Origin: Candidatus Viridilinea mediisalina
Lineage (GTDB): Bacteria > Chloroflexota > Chloroflexia > Chloroflexales > Chloroflexaceae
Length of the DNA: 53,022 bases
NCBI RefSeq assembly: GCF_002532535.1
Contig: NZ_NQWI01000028.1
Coordinates: 1 to 53,022, forward strand
Direction: 5' to 3'
Shown: piece after piece, positions 16,334-26,827 of the stretch
How the letters are laid out: each line of letters opens with the position of its first letter
Position numbering within the stretch: position 1 is the first letter of the stretch
The notes under the pieces: generated by a model
What the model saw: the letters and a program-made list of their open reading frames with translations, nothing else
Told to the model about the DNA's origin: nothing
Databases searched by the model: none
Translations under genes and position numbers: made by a program

Positions 16334-19300
16334 ATGGCTAAACTTGAACTCCACGCTTGGTATCGCCAGTTTCGTAAGCTCAAAGATCAAGCGGCTGATG
16401 CGATTCTGCTCTTCCGTTTTGGTGATTTCTATGAAACCTTCGATGATGACGCAAAACTCATAGCCGAACTGCTTGATGTTACCCTCACGCGCAAAGATTA
16501 TGCGGTTGACCGTAGTCAGCCCAAGGATCGCCAAAAGCTCTATACCCCGATGGCGGGTATGCCCTACCATGCGGTTGAGCGCTATGTGAGCGATCTGGTC
16601 AGCCGGGGCTACCGCGTTGCGATTGCCGAGCAACTGACCGAGACTGAGTCGTCGCGCAATGATACGCGCCCTCGTTCGATCTTTGCTGCGGGCATTCAGC
16701 CGGTGGCTGCCGGTGAGCTGGAACGCAAGATGGTACACCGTGCGATTGTGCGGGTGATTACCCCCGGTACGGTGATTGATGCCTCGATGCTTACGGCGCA
16801 TGCCAATAACTATTTGGCCGCTGCGATTGTCGAAGGTGATGGCGTGGGCCTCGCCTATGCCGACCTCAGCACGGGTGAGTTTGCGGCTGGTGAGTTTCAC
16901 GGCGAACGTTGTGCAATCCAACTGCAAGGTGAATTGGCGCGCCTACAGGCCGCCGAGATTCTGGTGCCCGATCTGCCCGAGTTGCGCCTGCCCAACCTTG
17001 CGCCTGCCCAGGCGAGCCTGACGCAAGACCTTGCGCCGATGACGAAGGACGAGCGTGATATGCTGCTGCCCCACGAGCGCGTTGCCCGCCGCATCGAGGG
17101 TGCCAGTACGGCCCGCTGGTCGCATGGCCAAGTCACGGCATGGCCGGTCTGGCGTTGGGAACTGCGCGAGGCCCAAGAGGTGCTGCTGCGCCAATTGCGC
17201 GTTGCGTCGCTGGCCGCCTTTGGCCTCGCTGAACGCCCCCTCGCAACCCGCGCCGCTGGTGCGCTGGTGCAGTATGTCCACGAGACGCAACGCCACCAGG
17301 CGGCCCAACTCTCCAACCTGCGTGTCTATACCACCGGCAGCTTTATGCTGCTCGATCCCCAGACACGCAGAAATCTTGAACTGCTCGAACCGAGCCGCCA
17401 AGGGGCCAAAACGACCCTGATTAGTGTCCTCGACCGCACGCGCACCCCGATGGGGGCACGCCTGCTGCGGCGCTGGCTGGCCCAACCGCTGCTCGAACTC
17501 GCGCCGCTCCAAGCGCGCCAAGCCGCTGTCGCTACCCTAGTGGAAGATAGCCTCATGCGCGCCGAACTGCGCGAAGCCCTTGGTGCCATTGGCGACATGG
17601 AGCGGGCGATCAACCGCATCGCCCAAGGCAGCAGCGTCGCCACCCCCCGCGATCTCGTGCAGCTCCGCACCAGCCTGCGCGCTATCCCGGCGGTGCTTGC
17701 GGCGCTGGGCGGGCGTGGGGCCGGGTTACTACCAGAGGAGCATAGGGAACAGGGAACAGAGAACGGAGAACAGAGAACAGAGAACAGAACGCAGAGCACA
17801 GGGGGCGGCAGTCAAGATGATGACGATCTCTTTGGGGATGATGATCATAGCGAAACCCAAACCCACTCCCCGATCCCCGCTCCCCACTCCCCACTCCCCA
17901 CTCCCCGCTCCCCGCTCCCCGCTCCCCGCTCCCCGCTCCCCGCTCCTCGCTCCCCGCAGCCCGACCCATGCAGCGACATCCTCGATCTGCTCGAACGGGC
18001 GCTTGACGATGATCCGCCTGCGCTGTTGGGCGCTTCCAACTATCTGCGGAGTAGTGAAGAGGGGGGCGAGCGCCCGCGTCGTGTGATTCGTCCGGGCTAT
18101 GAGCAGCGCATTGACGAGCGTGTGCGCCTCAGTCGCCATGCCCAGGAGTACCTTGATCGGCTTGAGGCGAAAGAGCGCGAACGCACCGGCATCAAGAGCC
18201 TCAAAGTGGGCTATAACAATGTCTTTGGCTACTTTATTGAGGTTTCGCGGACTACCGACGAACAGCTTATTCCCAAAGACTATGAACGCAAACAGACTTT
18301 GGTTGCTGCCGAACGTTATGTCACGCGCCAACTCAAAGAGTGGGAGAGCGTGATCAACGAGGCGCGGCTGCAACTGGTTGAATTGGAACGCGACGCCTTT
18401 GGGCGGCTCTGCAACGAACTGAGTGGCGGGCTGGAGCGTTTGCGTAGCACCAGCCGCGCCTTGGCCCATCTGGATACGCTTGCAGCCCTGGCCGAAGCCG
18501 CCGTGCGCGGGCGCTATGTGCGTCCCACCCTCAACGAGGGCACCGCGCTACAGATCGTCGCGGGCCGCCACCCCGTGGTGGAGCAGGTACTCAACGACCG
18601 CTTTGTTGCCAATGATCTCACCCTTGCCAGTGCCAGCGAACAACTCTTGATCATAACTGGCCCCAACATGTCGGGCAAGAGTACCGTGTTACGTCAAGTG
18701 GCCCTCATCGTCCTCATGGCCCAAATCGGCTCATTCGTACCCGCCGAGGCGGCAGAAGTCGGGCTTGTAGACCGCATCTTTACCCGGATTGGGGCACAAG
18801 ACGATATTGCCACCGGCCAGAGTACCTTCATGGTCGAGATGACCGAAACGGCGGCATTGCTCTTGCAGAGTACCCCGCGCAGCCTGATCATTCTCGACGA
18901 AGTGGGGCGTGGCACCTCAACCTACGACGGCATGGCGATTGCGCGGGCGGTAGTCGAGTACATTCACAACGAACCGCGCCTGGGGTGTCGCACCCTCTTT
19001 GCTACCCACTACCACGAACTGACGGCGCTCGAACAAGAACTCGCACGCCTCCGTAATTACCACATGGCCGCCATCGAACAGGCGGGCCAGGTGGTCTTCC
19101 TGCATGAACTACGCCGGGGCAGTGCCGACCGCTCCTACGGCATCCATGTAGCCGAACTGGCTGGCATCCCGCGTGAAGTGATCACCCGCGCCAGCGCCCT
19201 GCTCAGTGAACTAGAAGGCCAGCGTCCGCAAAGGCAACCAAGCCCAGAGCAAGAAGAGCAGGAAGCAGCGCAGCAGAACGCACCATGCGCGCAAGAGCAG

Positions 19301-19546
19301 CCAAGTTCAGAGCATGCCCAGGAAGTAGCACAGGAGAACGCGCCACCGCATCCACCGCCTCCCCCCCCAGCCCCCGCATTCGCACCCATAGCCCCACCGG
19401 ACCTCGCAACGGGGCAACTCTCACTCTTCGATCTCGCCCCCAACCCAGTCCTCACCTACCTACGCCGACTCAATCTCAACGAAATCACGCCCCTAGAAGC
19501 CATGATGAAGCTGCACGAACTTCAGAAACTCGCGGGATCTGAATAA
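16334..19546 (+). CDS. mutS: DNA mismatch repair protein MutS with repeat insertion
   Basis: 1070 residues, well above the usual 850-900. The mismatch-binding Phe-x-Glu is in GDFYETF near residues 33-39. The ATPase carries Walker A GPNMSGKST at 776-784, then DEVGRGTSTYDG and FATHYHEL. The extra length comes from two low-complexity stretches: residues about 468-545 in the core, encoded by 7-nt arrays, and a Gln/Pro-rich linker before the C-terminal tail (GQLSLFDL, a likely beta-clamp-type motif, and the tetramer helix). All family domains remain in frame, so the gene looks active. It recognises mismatches and recruits MutL. The 7-nt arrays make it liable to frameshift. Confidence 0.95.
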   Translation: MAKLELHAWYRQFRKLKDQAADAILLFRFGDFYETFDDDAKLIAELLDVTLTRKDYAVDRSQPKDRQKLYTPMAGMPYHAVERYVSDLVSRGYRVAIAEQLTETESSRNDTRPRSIFAAGIQPVAAGELERKMVHRAIVRVITPGTVIDASMLTAHANNYLAAAIVEGDGVGLAYADLSTGEFAAGEFHGERCAIQLQGELARLQAAEILVPDLPELRLPNLAPAQASLTQDLAPMTKDERDMLLPHERVARRIEGASTARWSHGQVTAWPVWRWELREAQEVLLRQLRVASLAAFGLAERPLATRAAGALVQYVHETQRHQAAQLSNLRVYTTGSFMLLDPQTRRNLELLEPSRQGAKTTLISVLDRTRTPMGARLLRRWLAQPLLELAPLQARQAAVATLVEDSLMRAELREALGAIGDMERAINRIAQGSSVATPRDLVQLRTSLRAIPAVLAALGGRGAGLLPEEHREQGTENGEQRTENRTQSTGGGSQDDDDLFGDDDHSETQTHSPIPAPHSPLPTPRSPLPAPRSPLPAPRSPQPDPCSDILDLLERALDDDPPALLGASNYLRSSEEGGERPRRVIRPGYEQRIDERVRLSRHAQEYLDRLEAKERERTGIKSLKVGYNNVFGYFIEVSRTTDEQLIPKDYERKQTLVAAERYVTRQLKEWESVINEARLQLVELERDAFGRLCNELSGGLERLRSTSRALAHLDTLAALAEAAVRGRYVRPTLNEGTALQIVAGRHPVVEQVLNDRFVANDLTLASASEQLLIITGPNMSGKSTVLRQVALIVLMAQIGSFVPAEAAEVGLVDRIFTRIGAQDDIATGQSTFMVEMTETAALLLQSTPRSLIILDEVGRGTSTYDGMAIARAVVEYIHNEPRLGCRTLFATHYHELTALEQELARLRNYHMAAIEQAGQVVFLHELRRGSADRSYGIHVAELAGIPREVITRASALLSELEGQRPQRQPSPEQEEQEAAQQNAPCAQEQPSSEHAQEVAQENAPPHPPPPPPAPAFAPIAPPDLATGQLSLFDLAPNPVLTYLRRLNLNEITPLEAMMKLHELQKLAGSE
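17747..17800. repeat. Heptanucleotide array GAGAACA inside mutS
   Basis: Six to seven degenerate 7-nt units. It is read in frame as Glu/Gln/Asn/Thr-rich sequence (EQGTENGEQRTENRTQ). Confidence 0.85.
17864..17960. repeat. Heptanucleotide array CTCCCCG inside mutS
   Basis: About eleven 7-nt units (CTCCCCG or CTCCCCA). Three units make seven codons, giving a SPLPAPR heptapeptide in all three frames. Gain or loss of one unit would shift the frame and reach a stop soon after (one alternative frame closes near 18086). Confidence 0.88.
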
Positions 19547-19548
19547 GA

Positions 19549-19581
19549 TTCACCACAGAGGCACAGAGAACACAGAGATGG
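19549..19581. repeat. Family D repeat, solo copy
   Basis: TTCACCACAGAGGCACAGAG followed by AACACAGAG, between mutS and the next gene. Confidence 0.75.
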
Positions 19582-19607
19582 TTTTCGCATAGCACTCACC
19601 GAAGCTT

Positions 19608-19991
19608 ATGAACTCACCAGCGCAAGCCCATATCCTATTAGTTGATGACGAACCTGCGGTACGGCTAACCCTCGCCGCGCTCTTGCAGCGGCGCGGGTTC
19701 AGGGTCACCACTGCAGAAGACGGCGAAGCAGGGCTCGAACTGCTGAACGCCGGGCCTTATGCTATCTGCATTATTGATCTGCACCTACCAGGCATCAACG
19801 GCCTCAAGCTAGCCCGGTGCGCCCGCGAACGCTTTCCCAACCAGCCAATTCTGATCCTCACGGGCAGCGGGATCAGCCCCCATGATGATCTTAGCGCAGC
19901 GATGGATCCCTTCCCGGTACTCATGAAGAGCAGTAATCCTAGTGAAGTGTTGGATCGTGTGGCTGCGCTGTGTGGGCAAGAGCATACTTGA
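19608..19991 (+). CDS. Single-domain response regulator
   Basis: 127 residues, one receiver domain. The acidic pocket is VDDEP, the acceptor Asp is in CIIDLHLPGINGL, and LTGS and the conserved Lys (VLMKSS, not KP) follow. It lacks an output domain. The ribosome site is not evident. It sits 61 nt after mutS with a repeat between and has no adjacent kinase, so the partner is unknown. Confidence 0.85.
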   Translation: MNSPAQAHILLVDDEPAVRLTLAALLQRRGFRVTTAEDGEAGLELLNAGPYAICIIDLHLPGINGLKLARCARERFPNQPILILTGSGISPHDDLSAAMDPFPVLMKSSNPSEVLDRVAALCGQEHT

Positions 19992-20003
19992 GTACAAAAG
20001 AGG

Positions 20004-20046
20004 GCTTGGAGGAGGCTTTGCCTCCCCCAAGCCCCCGCCGGGGGCT
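20004..20046. repeat. GC-rich double hairpin (GGAGGC / CCCCCGCCGGGGG)
   Basis: GGAGGCTTTGCCTCC is followed by AAGCCCCCGCCGGGGGCTT. It lies between convergent genes and could end both. A related sequence in inverse order is at 16086-16125. Confidence 0.6.
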
Positions 20047-20075
20047 TAATGTAATGCGAATGGGTGCCCCACCTC

Positions 20076-23000
20076 CTAACGCCGCACTAAGGGTAACCAG
20101 ACGCTATGCCTGCCGTCGTTCGCCGCGCCGACGGTGAAACTCCAGGTATGCGCTTCGGCCAAACGGTTGCCCGCGCGGTCGCGTACCCCTGTGGTGATGG
20201 TGACGCTGTAGCTGCCTGCGTTGAGCGCTTGGCGCGGCATGAGCACGATCTGGTTGCCTCGTGGATCAAAGTGGGCCAGGGTGGCAATCGTGTTCCCATT
20301 GCTGCTCTGTACCTGCACGGTGCTACTCGTCACCGTTGCGCCATCCAAAGCCTCCGACATGCCCGCAATGATCTGTGGCCCGTAGAGGTTGCCCTGGGTG
20401 TCGCTGAAGACCACCGTGCGCGAGGCGAGTACTCCGGTTGCATCGGCTGCCGGTAGGGTCCATACCACCTGGGGCGCACGCGTGTCGCCCTCAGAGCTGA
20501 CTTCGATACGCACGTCGGCAGGGCGGCTGTCAATGGTGCCGTTGTTGGCCACGAAGCTGAAGAAGTCGGCCCCAACATAGCCCTCCATTGGCGTGTAGGT
20601 TAGGTTGGGCGGCGTGCCGCTCAGAGTGCCGAACAGGGGCGGTGTGGTGATGCGGTAGGTTACGGCAGCGTTCGAGACCTCGCGGGCGCTGAGGCTGATC
20701 GCGAGGGGCGTCTCATGCTTGGTGGTCAGCGTTTGCGGCTCGGCCACCACTGGCTGCACCATATGTACCACCACACTGGTCGGCGTCTCTTCGGGCACGC
20801 TGGGGAAATAGACCACCGCCTGGTTGGTGATGATCGTGCCGCCGGGCAGGTTGGGCTTGAGGTTTACCGTAAAGGTCACCTCGCCAGTAGAACCGGGCTG
20901 ACCCACGGGATCGAGATCGCCAATCAACCAACTGATCTCGCGGGTGGTGGCGTTATACTCGCCGCCATTGCCGATCACGAGGGTCGCATCGTCAAAGTGT
21001 TCGTGGAGTTGGTCAATGATATAGACGCCATAGGCGATCCCTTCGCCGACATTCTCGTACTCGATGGTATAGGGCACCACCTGGCCGGGCAGCAGATCAC
21101 CAGCGGGCCCATGCTTCTCGTTGGGGTCACGGGCGATGATAAAGCTATTGCCGCGACAGTCTACGCCATTACCAGAGTCGCTGCAGCCCGCACCAGGCAC
21201 ACAGCACTCACCAAAGGCACAGGGCAAGAACTCTGGCTTGGTGCTGTAGCAACCATTGCGGCAGCGCCAGACGGTGCGGTTGGGTACGCCAAGCCATTCG
21301 TAGATGTTGTACCAGCGCGGTTCGCAGGTCACCAGATCGTTTGTACAACTCTGACTGTTGGGATCACCGGCACACTGAGCGAGGCACTCGGTGACGCCCG
21401 CGAGATTGTCAAGTCCACTCACCCCCAGTAGCCGCTTGCCAATCGTGTCGGCGCATCTGGAGAGTTGATCGCTCAAAGGATCAGACCTCAGAGACTGGGC
21501 ACAATCATAGGTTGCCATAATGGTACCGAGGGTACCGCTCACTTGTCCCACCACTGCCGAGAGGGCAACGTTACTGAGGCAGTTGCTGAGACAACAGCCA
21601 GCCCCGCTCAGTTCAGCGCAGAGTTGGGCGTCAACCACGGTACCGGGCCAGGCCGCGCCATTGATCGTATCCCACGCGCCCCAGTAGCGCCGCTCATCAC
21701 TCAGCATATCCCACTGCATCCCCCCCCGAGCGTCTTCGACACGATAGCTGTTGGGGGCGTAGGTGGCAGCCTGGGTACGCTCACCATGCAGTTGCAAGAC
21801 GCGCACTGCTCGCTCGCCGCGATGCAGCAAGATTGCCTGGTAGCTCTGCTGATCACCCGCGAGGTCTACCTGCTGGGCCCCGGCCCAGATGTAGCCCGCG
21901 TTGAGCGCCTGGGTATACAGGCTGTTCAGCTCGGCATTGGTATTGCGTAGATCGTTCCATTGGTTCAGACTCAGTTGCCCAACCTCGGCGATCGCTGGTG
22001 CGCTGTAGTTCTGATACGCAGTGCGATCAAGCAGATCCTGGTTGTAATTGGCGGCCACGAGCATGGCCGAACTGCTATCAAAGGTGCCAATTGGAATGCC
22101 CCACTGGAAGCGGGCGCGTACCAGGAACTGCTCACTGGCCCCAGGTGCGATGTTGCCTAACTTCCAGAAGACGACCTGACGGGCAGGCCAGTAGGTACCA
22201 CTGCCACGATCCTCAAGGGCAGCGAGGTAGGGCAGGCGGAAGATCAGGATGGCATCGTTGATCGTACCTTCAGTGTGGTTGGCATAGCTCACCACATAGT
22301 CCACCAGTTGGCCGGGGAAGATGCCGCCGACACTTGCAATCTTCACCGCCACCTCAGCGGCTTGCACCGGCGACGCGGTCAGCCACGGATCGAAGAGGAT
22401 ATTATCATTATTCCAGAGCGTATTGCCCTGACCATCTGGATTCTTCCCAACATGCTTGGGCCCACTCGCGTGGCCCCACCAGTTGCCGCGCACATCGAGG
22501 GTGGGTTCGAGCGTATAGCCTAAGCCATACCCATCAATATCCTCGATCCGATTGTTGCGGAAGGTGAGGGTACCAAAGCTATTCACCCACAGCCCATGGC
22601 CGCCACTCGCATGGAAGGCACAATCTTCAACCCGCACCGTGCCGGTCGTATCAATTTCTAAAAGCGACCCAAAATTACGCCAGAAGGTACGCCCGCCATA
22701 GGCAACCTCACAGTGCTGCAAGGTAGCGCTGCTGCCTGGTGTTAAATGGATGCCATGCCATGCCCCCGCCCCCCGCTGCGCCCCCAAGAAGCGGATCGGC
22801 GCTTCTGGCGTGCCCACGGCTGTGAGTTGACCATTGACAGCCATAGATGAGCCTTGGGGGAAGTTGAGCGTGACTCCGGGCTCAAGCCGGAGCGCACCCT
22901 CACTACCAATCGAGAGGGTACTGCCTTCGACCAAAAAGGGTAAGCCCGCTTGCGGGATGCGCCAATGGCGGTTGTGCTGAATCCCAGCGAAGCCGATGAG

Positions 23001-24566
23001 CATGCCATTAAAATCATTGCCACTGATCGTGGTATCCGTCAGCACCGGCGTATCATTGTCGGCAGTCATGCGCAGCGCCGCGCCACCGTTGTTCGTTATG
23101 CGGCTATTGTTCAGGGTCACCTGATTGCCCACGCTGGCATTATCAAGCCCAAGCCCACCATTATCGCGGATGGTTACATTGTTCAAGGTGAGGGTCTGAT
23201 CGCGTGGTGGGCCGCCGCCGATGCCTTTGGGCATCGCCAACCGGACACCATCACCACCATTGGCATAGATCTCACTAGCATTGAGCGTCAGTTCACCGTC
23301 ATAGGTGGAAAGCACCAACCCATCACGCTGATTGTCATAGATACGCAGGTTGCGCATGGTAGTGCGCAGCGCCACCTGATTCTGTTGCCAGCCATCGAGT
23401 CGCAGACCGTCATGGGCGCTCTCACGAATCGTCACATCGCTGATCGCCACCTGATCGCTCGCTACCCAAAGCGCGGCAATACTCCCCCCCCAGGTGCCGC
23501 TGCCACCACCGCGAATCTCGGTATGGCTAAGCGTGCCCCGCGAGCCATACTGGAGAATCAGCCCCTTCCAAGCGCTCTCGAGGGGGGTAAGCATGATCGG
23601 CTCGGCCAGCGTCCCGGTAGCTGTCAAGGTGCCACCCTGCTGAACCACAATCCCTTGGCCGGTATAGAAACCAATGTGCGTCCCTGGACGCAGGATCAGC
23701 GTGTTATTGTCGTACACCCCGGCATCATTAAAGATGCGGAAGGGGCCACCATCAAGCACCGCCGTGCCCACTCCGGTGCCCCACGCAATGCCAACGTCAT
23801 CGCTACTGTTGGCTTCCAGCGTCAAATTGCGGTAGCGTGCCGTCATAAACTGGGTATTCTGGTAGATCGCCCCGGGCAAATTCGGCTCGGCACTGCCCAC
23901 ATTATGTTCGATGTGCGTAGCCTCAATTTGCACATCCACGTCCGGCCCATAGAGGGCAATGCCCGCTTTGAGGCCGTGACTGATGCGGCTCTCGCGGATC
24001 TCTAGCGTGCTATCTTGGGCAAAGATCTGGGCACGATTCGCAAAGATCCAATTATCCCACCTGCCCAACTCCCCCGAGCCAGCATAACTGACCTGGGTGT
24101 GCAGTAGATTACCCCTACTGCCTGACGCAAAATGCAGGCCATACCACTCGCCCGCAGTGGCGGTATTAGCCCCACCACGGGAGCGATTATCGTTCAAACT
24201 GGTGAAGATCACCGGGCTGACCGCAGTTCCCTGGGCCTGCAAGCTGCCCTTGACCACAAGGGCGCAATTCTTGCTCCCCGAGGTTCCACAATTGCCCCCC
24301 ACCTGCACCGCAGTCCCCGCCTGAAGCGTCAGGGTGGCCCCCTCCGCAACAATCAGGTTGCAGCCATCCAATTGATAGACATTATTCGCCGTCCATGTCG
24401 TATTGCTGGTCACGGTGCCACATGCAGGCACCACCGTCTGGGCTAGTTGCGGAGCTGCCGCCAAACTGCCCAATAAGGCCGGAAGTGAACCAAACAAAAG
24501 CACCAGAACCGCCACGCCCAACAGAATCGTAAGCCGCCAACGTACGTGGATGGATTTGGTAGACAT
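20076..24566 (-). CDS. Giant secreted beta-helix / Ig-like surface protein
   Basis: 1496 residues from the ATG at 24566 (AAGGAG 6 nt upstream). A signal peptide or anchor follows (LTILLGVAVLVLLFGSLPALL). Residues about 50-720 are right-handed parallel beta-helix repeats (many NNVTIRDNGG, LNASEIYANGG, CAFHASGGHGLW turns). A DUF11-like domain (VDYVVSYANHTEG) comes next, then a helical and Cys-rich module with CCLSNCLSNV and GECCVPGAGCSDSG. A second DUF11-like domain starts at ARDPNEKHGPAGDLLPGQ, and cadherin-like/Big_5 domains close the protein. The end is SVWLPLVRR. It probably works at the cell surface or in the sheath in adhesion or polysaccharide binding; no catalytic site is assigned. Confidence 0.82.
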   Translation of the reverse strand: MSTKSIHVRWRLTILLGVAVLVLLFGSLPALLGSLAAAPQLAQTVVPACGTVTSNTTWTANNVYQLDGCNLIVAEGATLTLQAGTAVQVGGNCGTSGSKNCALVVKGSLQAQGTAVSPVIFTSLNDNRSRGGANTATAGEWYGLHFASGSRGNLLHTQVSYAGSGELGRWDNWIFANRAQIFAQDSTLEIRESRISHGLKAGIALYGPDVDVQIEATHIEHNVGSAEPNLPGAIYQNTQFMTARYRNLTLEANSSDDVGIAWGTGVGTAVLDGGPFRIFNDAGVYDNNTLILRPGTHIGFYTGQGIVVQQGGTLTATGTLAEPIMLTPLESAWKGLILQYGSRGTLSHTEIRGGGSGTWGGSIAALWVASDQVAISDVTIRESAHDGLRLDGWQQNQVALRTTMRNLRIYDNQRDGLVLSTYDGELTLNASEIYANGGDGVRLAMPKGIGGGPPRDQTLTLNNVTIRDNGGLGLDNASVGNQVTLNNSRITNNGGAALRMTADNDTPVLTDTTISGNDFNGMLIGFAGIQHNRHWRIPQAGLPFLVEGSTLSIGSEGALRLEPGVTLNFPQGSSMAVNGQLTAVGTPEAPIRFLGAQRGAGAWHGIHLTPGSSATLQHCEVAYGGRTFWRNFGSLLEIDTTGTVRVEDCAFHASGGHGLWVNSFGTLTFRNNRIEDIDGYGLGYTLEPTLDVRGNWWGHASGPKHVGKNPDGQGNTLWNNDNILFDPWLTASPVQAAEVAVKIASVGGIFPGQLVDYVVSYANHTEGTINDAILIFRLPYLAALEDRGSGTYWPARQVVFWKLGNIAPGASEQFLVRARFQWGIPIGTFDSSSAMLVAANYNQDLLDRTAYQNYSAPAIAEVGQLSLNQWNDLRNTNAELNSLYTQALNAGYIWAGAQQVDLAGDQQSYQAILLHRGERAVRVLQLHGERTQAATYAPNSYRVEDARGGMQWDMLSDERRYWGAWDTINGAAWPGTVVDAQLCAELSGAGCCLSNCLSNVALSAVVGQVSGTLGTIMATYDCAQSLRSDPLSDQLSRCADTIGKRLLGVSGLDNLAGVTECLAQCAGDPNSQSCTNDLVTCEPRWYNIYEWLGVPNRTVWRCRNGCYSTKPEFLPCAFGECCVPGAGCSDSGNGVDCRGNSFIIARDPNEKHGPAGDLLPGQVVPYTIEYENVGEGIAYGVYIIDQLHEHFDDATLVIGNGGEYNATTREISWLIGDLDPVGQPGSTGEVTFTVNLKPNLPGGTIITNQAVVYFPSVPEETPTSVVVHMVQPVVAEPQTLTTKHETPLAISLSAREVSNAAVTYRITTPPLFGTLSGTPPNLTYTPMEGYVGADFFSFVANNGTIDSRPADVRIEVSSEGDTRAPQVVWTLPAADATGVLASRTVVFSDTQGNLYGPQIIAGMSEALDGATVTSSTVQVQSSNGNTIATLAHFDPRGNQIVLMPRQALNAGSYSVTITTGVRDRAGNRLAEAHTWSFTVGAANDGRHSVWLPLVRR

Positions 24567-24913
24567 CGCCGTCTCCTTTGCGAGCACAGCCCAAAAGTTG
24601 TCGAGTTACAACCTTGTATTATTAAAAATAAAAATGTTTTTAATTGTTTTTTATTAAGAAATAAGAAACTAAAAATAGAGAAACGATCCTCATTATAGCA
24701 ATCCGAGCGTCTGTTGTACATAAAGGATTTGTTAAGGTTTTTTGTTCGGTTTTGGCGGCGAAGCCGCCAAAACCGAACAAAAGTAGTGTTAACAGCATCA
24801 ACACATTCTAACAATCCTCTAACGCCCCATTAGCACAGGACATGCGAAGACCCGCTACACTAAGAGCAGTACATGATAAAGGTGTAGACTTCAGATAGAA
24901 GCGAGGAATGCTC
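24567..24913. other. Divergent gap between surface-protein gene and dnaK
   Basis: AT-rich sequence with a long perfect hairpin at 24740-24782: 20-bp arms TTTTGTTCGGTTTTGGCGGC and complement, loop GAA, twin of 16134-16178. No CIRCE-type (TTAGCACTC) inverted repeat was seen before dnaK. Confidence 0.7.
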
Positions 24914-26827
24914 ATGGCGAAGATTGTAGGGATTGACCTCGGAACAACCAATTCCTGTGTTGCGGTGATGGAGGGCGGTGATCCCACCGTCATCCCTAAT
25001 GCTGAGGGGAACCGCACCACGCCTTCGATAGTCGCGTTTGCCAAGAATGGCGAGCGCTTGGTTGGCCAAACCGCCAAGCGTCAGGCGACGATCAACCCCG
25101 ATAATACGCTCTATTCGGTCAAGCGTTTGATTGGCCGCGATTATGACGAAACCCATACCGAGCGTGAGATGGTACCCTATAAGGTTGCCAAGGGGCCGCG
25201 TGGCGATGTGCGCATTGCGGTGCCCCAGACGGGCCGTGACTATGCGCCCCAAGAGATCTCCGCAATGGTACTGCAGAAACTCAAAGCCGATGCTGAGGCG
25301 TATCTGGGCGAGCCGGTCACCCAGGCGGTGATTACCGTGCCCGCCTATTTTAATGATAGTCAGCGCCAAGCCACGAAGGATGCCGGGAAGATTGCGGGAC
25401 TTGAGGTGCTTCGGATTATCAATGAGCCCACCGCCGCCGCGCTGGCCTATGGCCTCGATAAGAAAAAAGATGAGACGATTCTGGTCTTTGACCTTGGCGG
25501 GGGTACGTTCGATGTCTCGATCCTTGAGGTTGGTGACGGCATCGTGGAGGTGAAGTCCACCAGTGGTGACACCCATCTCGGTGGTGATGACTATGATGCT
25601 GCGGTGGTAGACTGGATCATCGATGAGTTCCGCAAGGATCAGGGTATTGACCTGAGCAAGGATCGTCAGGCGTTACAGCGGCTCAAAGAGGCTGCCGAGA
25701 AGGCGAAGATGGAGCTTTCGGGCCTTACCGAGAGTGAAATCAACCTGCCCTTCATCACTGCCGATGCCACTGGCCCCAAGCACCTACAGATGCGCCTCAG
25801 CCGCGCCAAGTTTGAGCAGCTCACCGCCCATCTCACCGAACGGCTGCGTGGCCCGGTCAACCAGGCGATCAAGGACGCCAACATGCAGCCCAGCCAGATC
25901 GATGAGATCGTGCTGGTCGGTGGCTCCACCCGGATGCCGGTGGTGCAGGAGCTTGTACGCAAACTGACCGGCAAAGAGCCCAATAAGTCGGTCAACCCCG
26001 ACGAGGTGGTAGCCATGGGCGCAGCCATTCAGGCTGGCGTGCTGGGCGGCGATGTCACCGGCGTGGTACTCCTCGATGTTACTCCGCTCTCATTGGGCGT
26101 CGAGACCCTCGGCGGTGTGATGACCAAGCTGATTGATCGCAATACCACCATTCCAACCCAGAAGAGCGAGATCTTCTCGACGGCTGCCGATGGTCAGACC
26201 GCCGTGGATATCCACATTCTCCAGGGCGAGCGCGAGATGGCGGGCGACAACATGACGCTAGGGCGCTTCCGGCTTGAGGGTATTCCCCCCGCCCCGCGTG
26301 GCGTGCCGCAGGTTGAGGTCACCTTCGACATTGATGCCAACGGTATTCTCCATGTGAGCGCCAAGGACAAGGCGACCGCCAAGGAGCAGCGCATCACCAT
26401 TACGGCCAGCACCAACCTCAACAAGGACGAAGTGGAGCGCATGGTGCGTGAGGCTCAGACCCATGCTGAAGAGGACAAAGCACGGCGTGAACTGGTCGAA
26501 CTCAAGAACCAGGCCGACAGCTTGAGCTATCAGAGCGAAAAGACCTTGGCCGATCTCGGCGATAAGGTGGACAGCATTGAGAAGGAGCGGGTCGAAGGGC
26601 TGATCAAGGATCTGCGCGATGCCGTCGCCCAAGAGGACAAAGAGCGCATGACAAGCCTGATGAACGAGTTGCAGCAGGCGATGTTCAAGCTCTCGCAGAG
26701 TGCCTATGGCGATGCCGAAGGGGCCGCTGCGCATCAAGGCCAAGCCCAGGGCCAGGGCGGCCAGCCCGGTGCCGCCGGGCGCAAGCGCGATGATGGGGTC
26801 GTGGATGGGGAGTATACGGTAGATTAA
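24914..26827 (+). CDS. dnaK: Hsp70 chaperone DnaK
   Basis: 637 residues from the ATG at 24914, which has GAGGA 6 nt upstream (an ATG at 24908 overlaps that site). The ATPase domain begins [38 protein letters not shown] and [11 protein letters not shown] are intact, followed by linker [17 protein letters not shown] and the substrate-binding domain. The Gly/Gln-rich tail ends [12 protein letters not shown], close to the usual EEVD-like bacterial tail. No grpE or dnaJ is adjacent. The protein folds nascent and stressed proteins in the cytosol. Confidence 0.97.
   Translation: MAKIVGIDLGTTNSCVAVMEGGDPTVIPNAEGNRTTPSIVAFAKNGERLVGQTAKRQATINPDNTLYSVKRLIGRDYDETHTEREMVPYKVAKGPRGDVRIAVPQTGRDYAPQEISAMVLQKLKADAEAYLGEPVTQAVITVPAYFNDSQRQATKDAGKIAGLEVLRIINEPTAAALAYGLDKKKDETILVFDLGGGTFDVSILEVGDGIVEVKSTSGDTHLGGDDYDAAVVDWIIDEFRKDQGIDLSKDRQALQRLKEAAEKAKMELSGLTESEINLPFITADATGPKHLQMRLSRAKFEQLTAHLTERLRGPVNQAIKDANMQPSQIDEIVLVGGSTRMPVVQELVRKLTGKEPNKSVNPDEVVAMGAAIQAGVLGGDVTGVVLLDVTPLSLGVETLGGVMTKLIDRNTTIPTQKSEIFSTAADGQTAVDIHILQGEREMAGDNMTLGRFRLEGIPPAPRGVPQVEVTFDIDANGILHVSAKDKATAKEQRITITASTNLNKDEVERMVREAQTHAEEDKARRELVELKNQADSLSYQSEKTLADLGDKVDSIEKERVEGLIKDLRDAVAQEDKERMTSLMNELQQAMFKLSQSAYGDAEGAAAHQGQAQGQGGQPGAAGRKRDDGVVDGEYTVD

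Noticed and set aside
24567-24913. CIRCE/HrcA operator upstream of dnaK
   Set aside because: No TTAGCACTC inverted repeat present.
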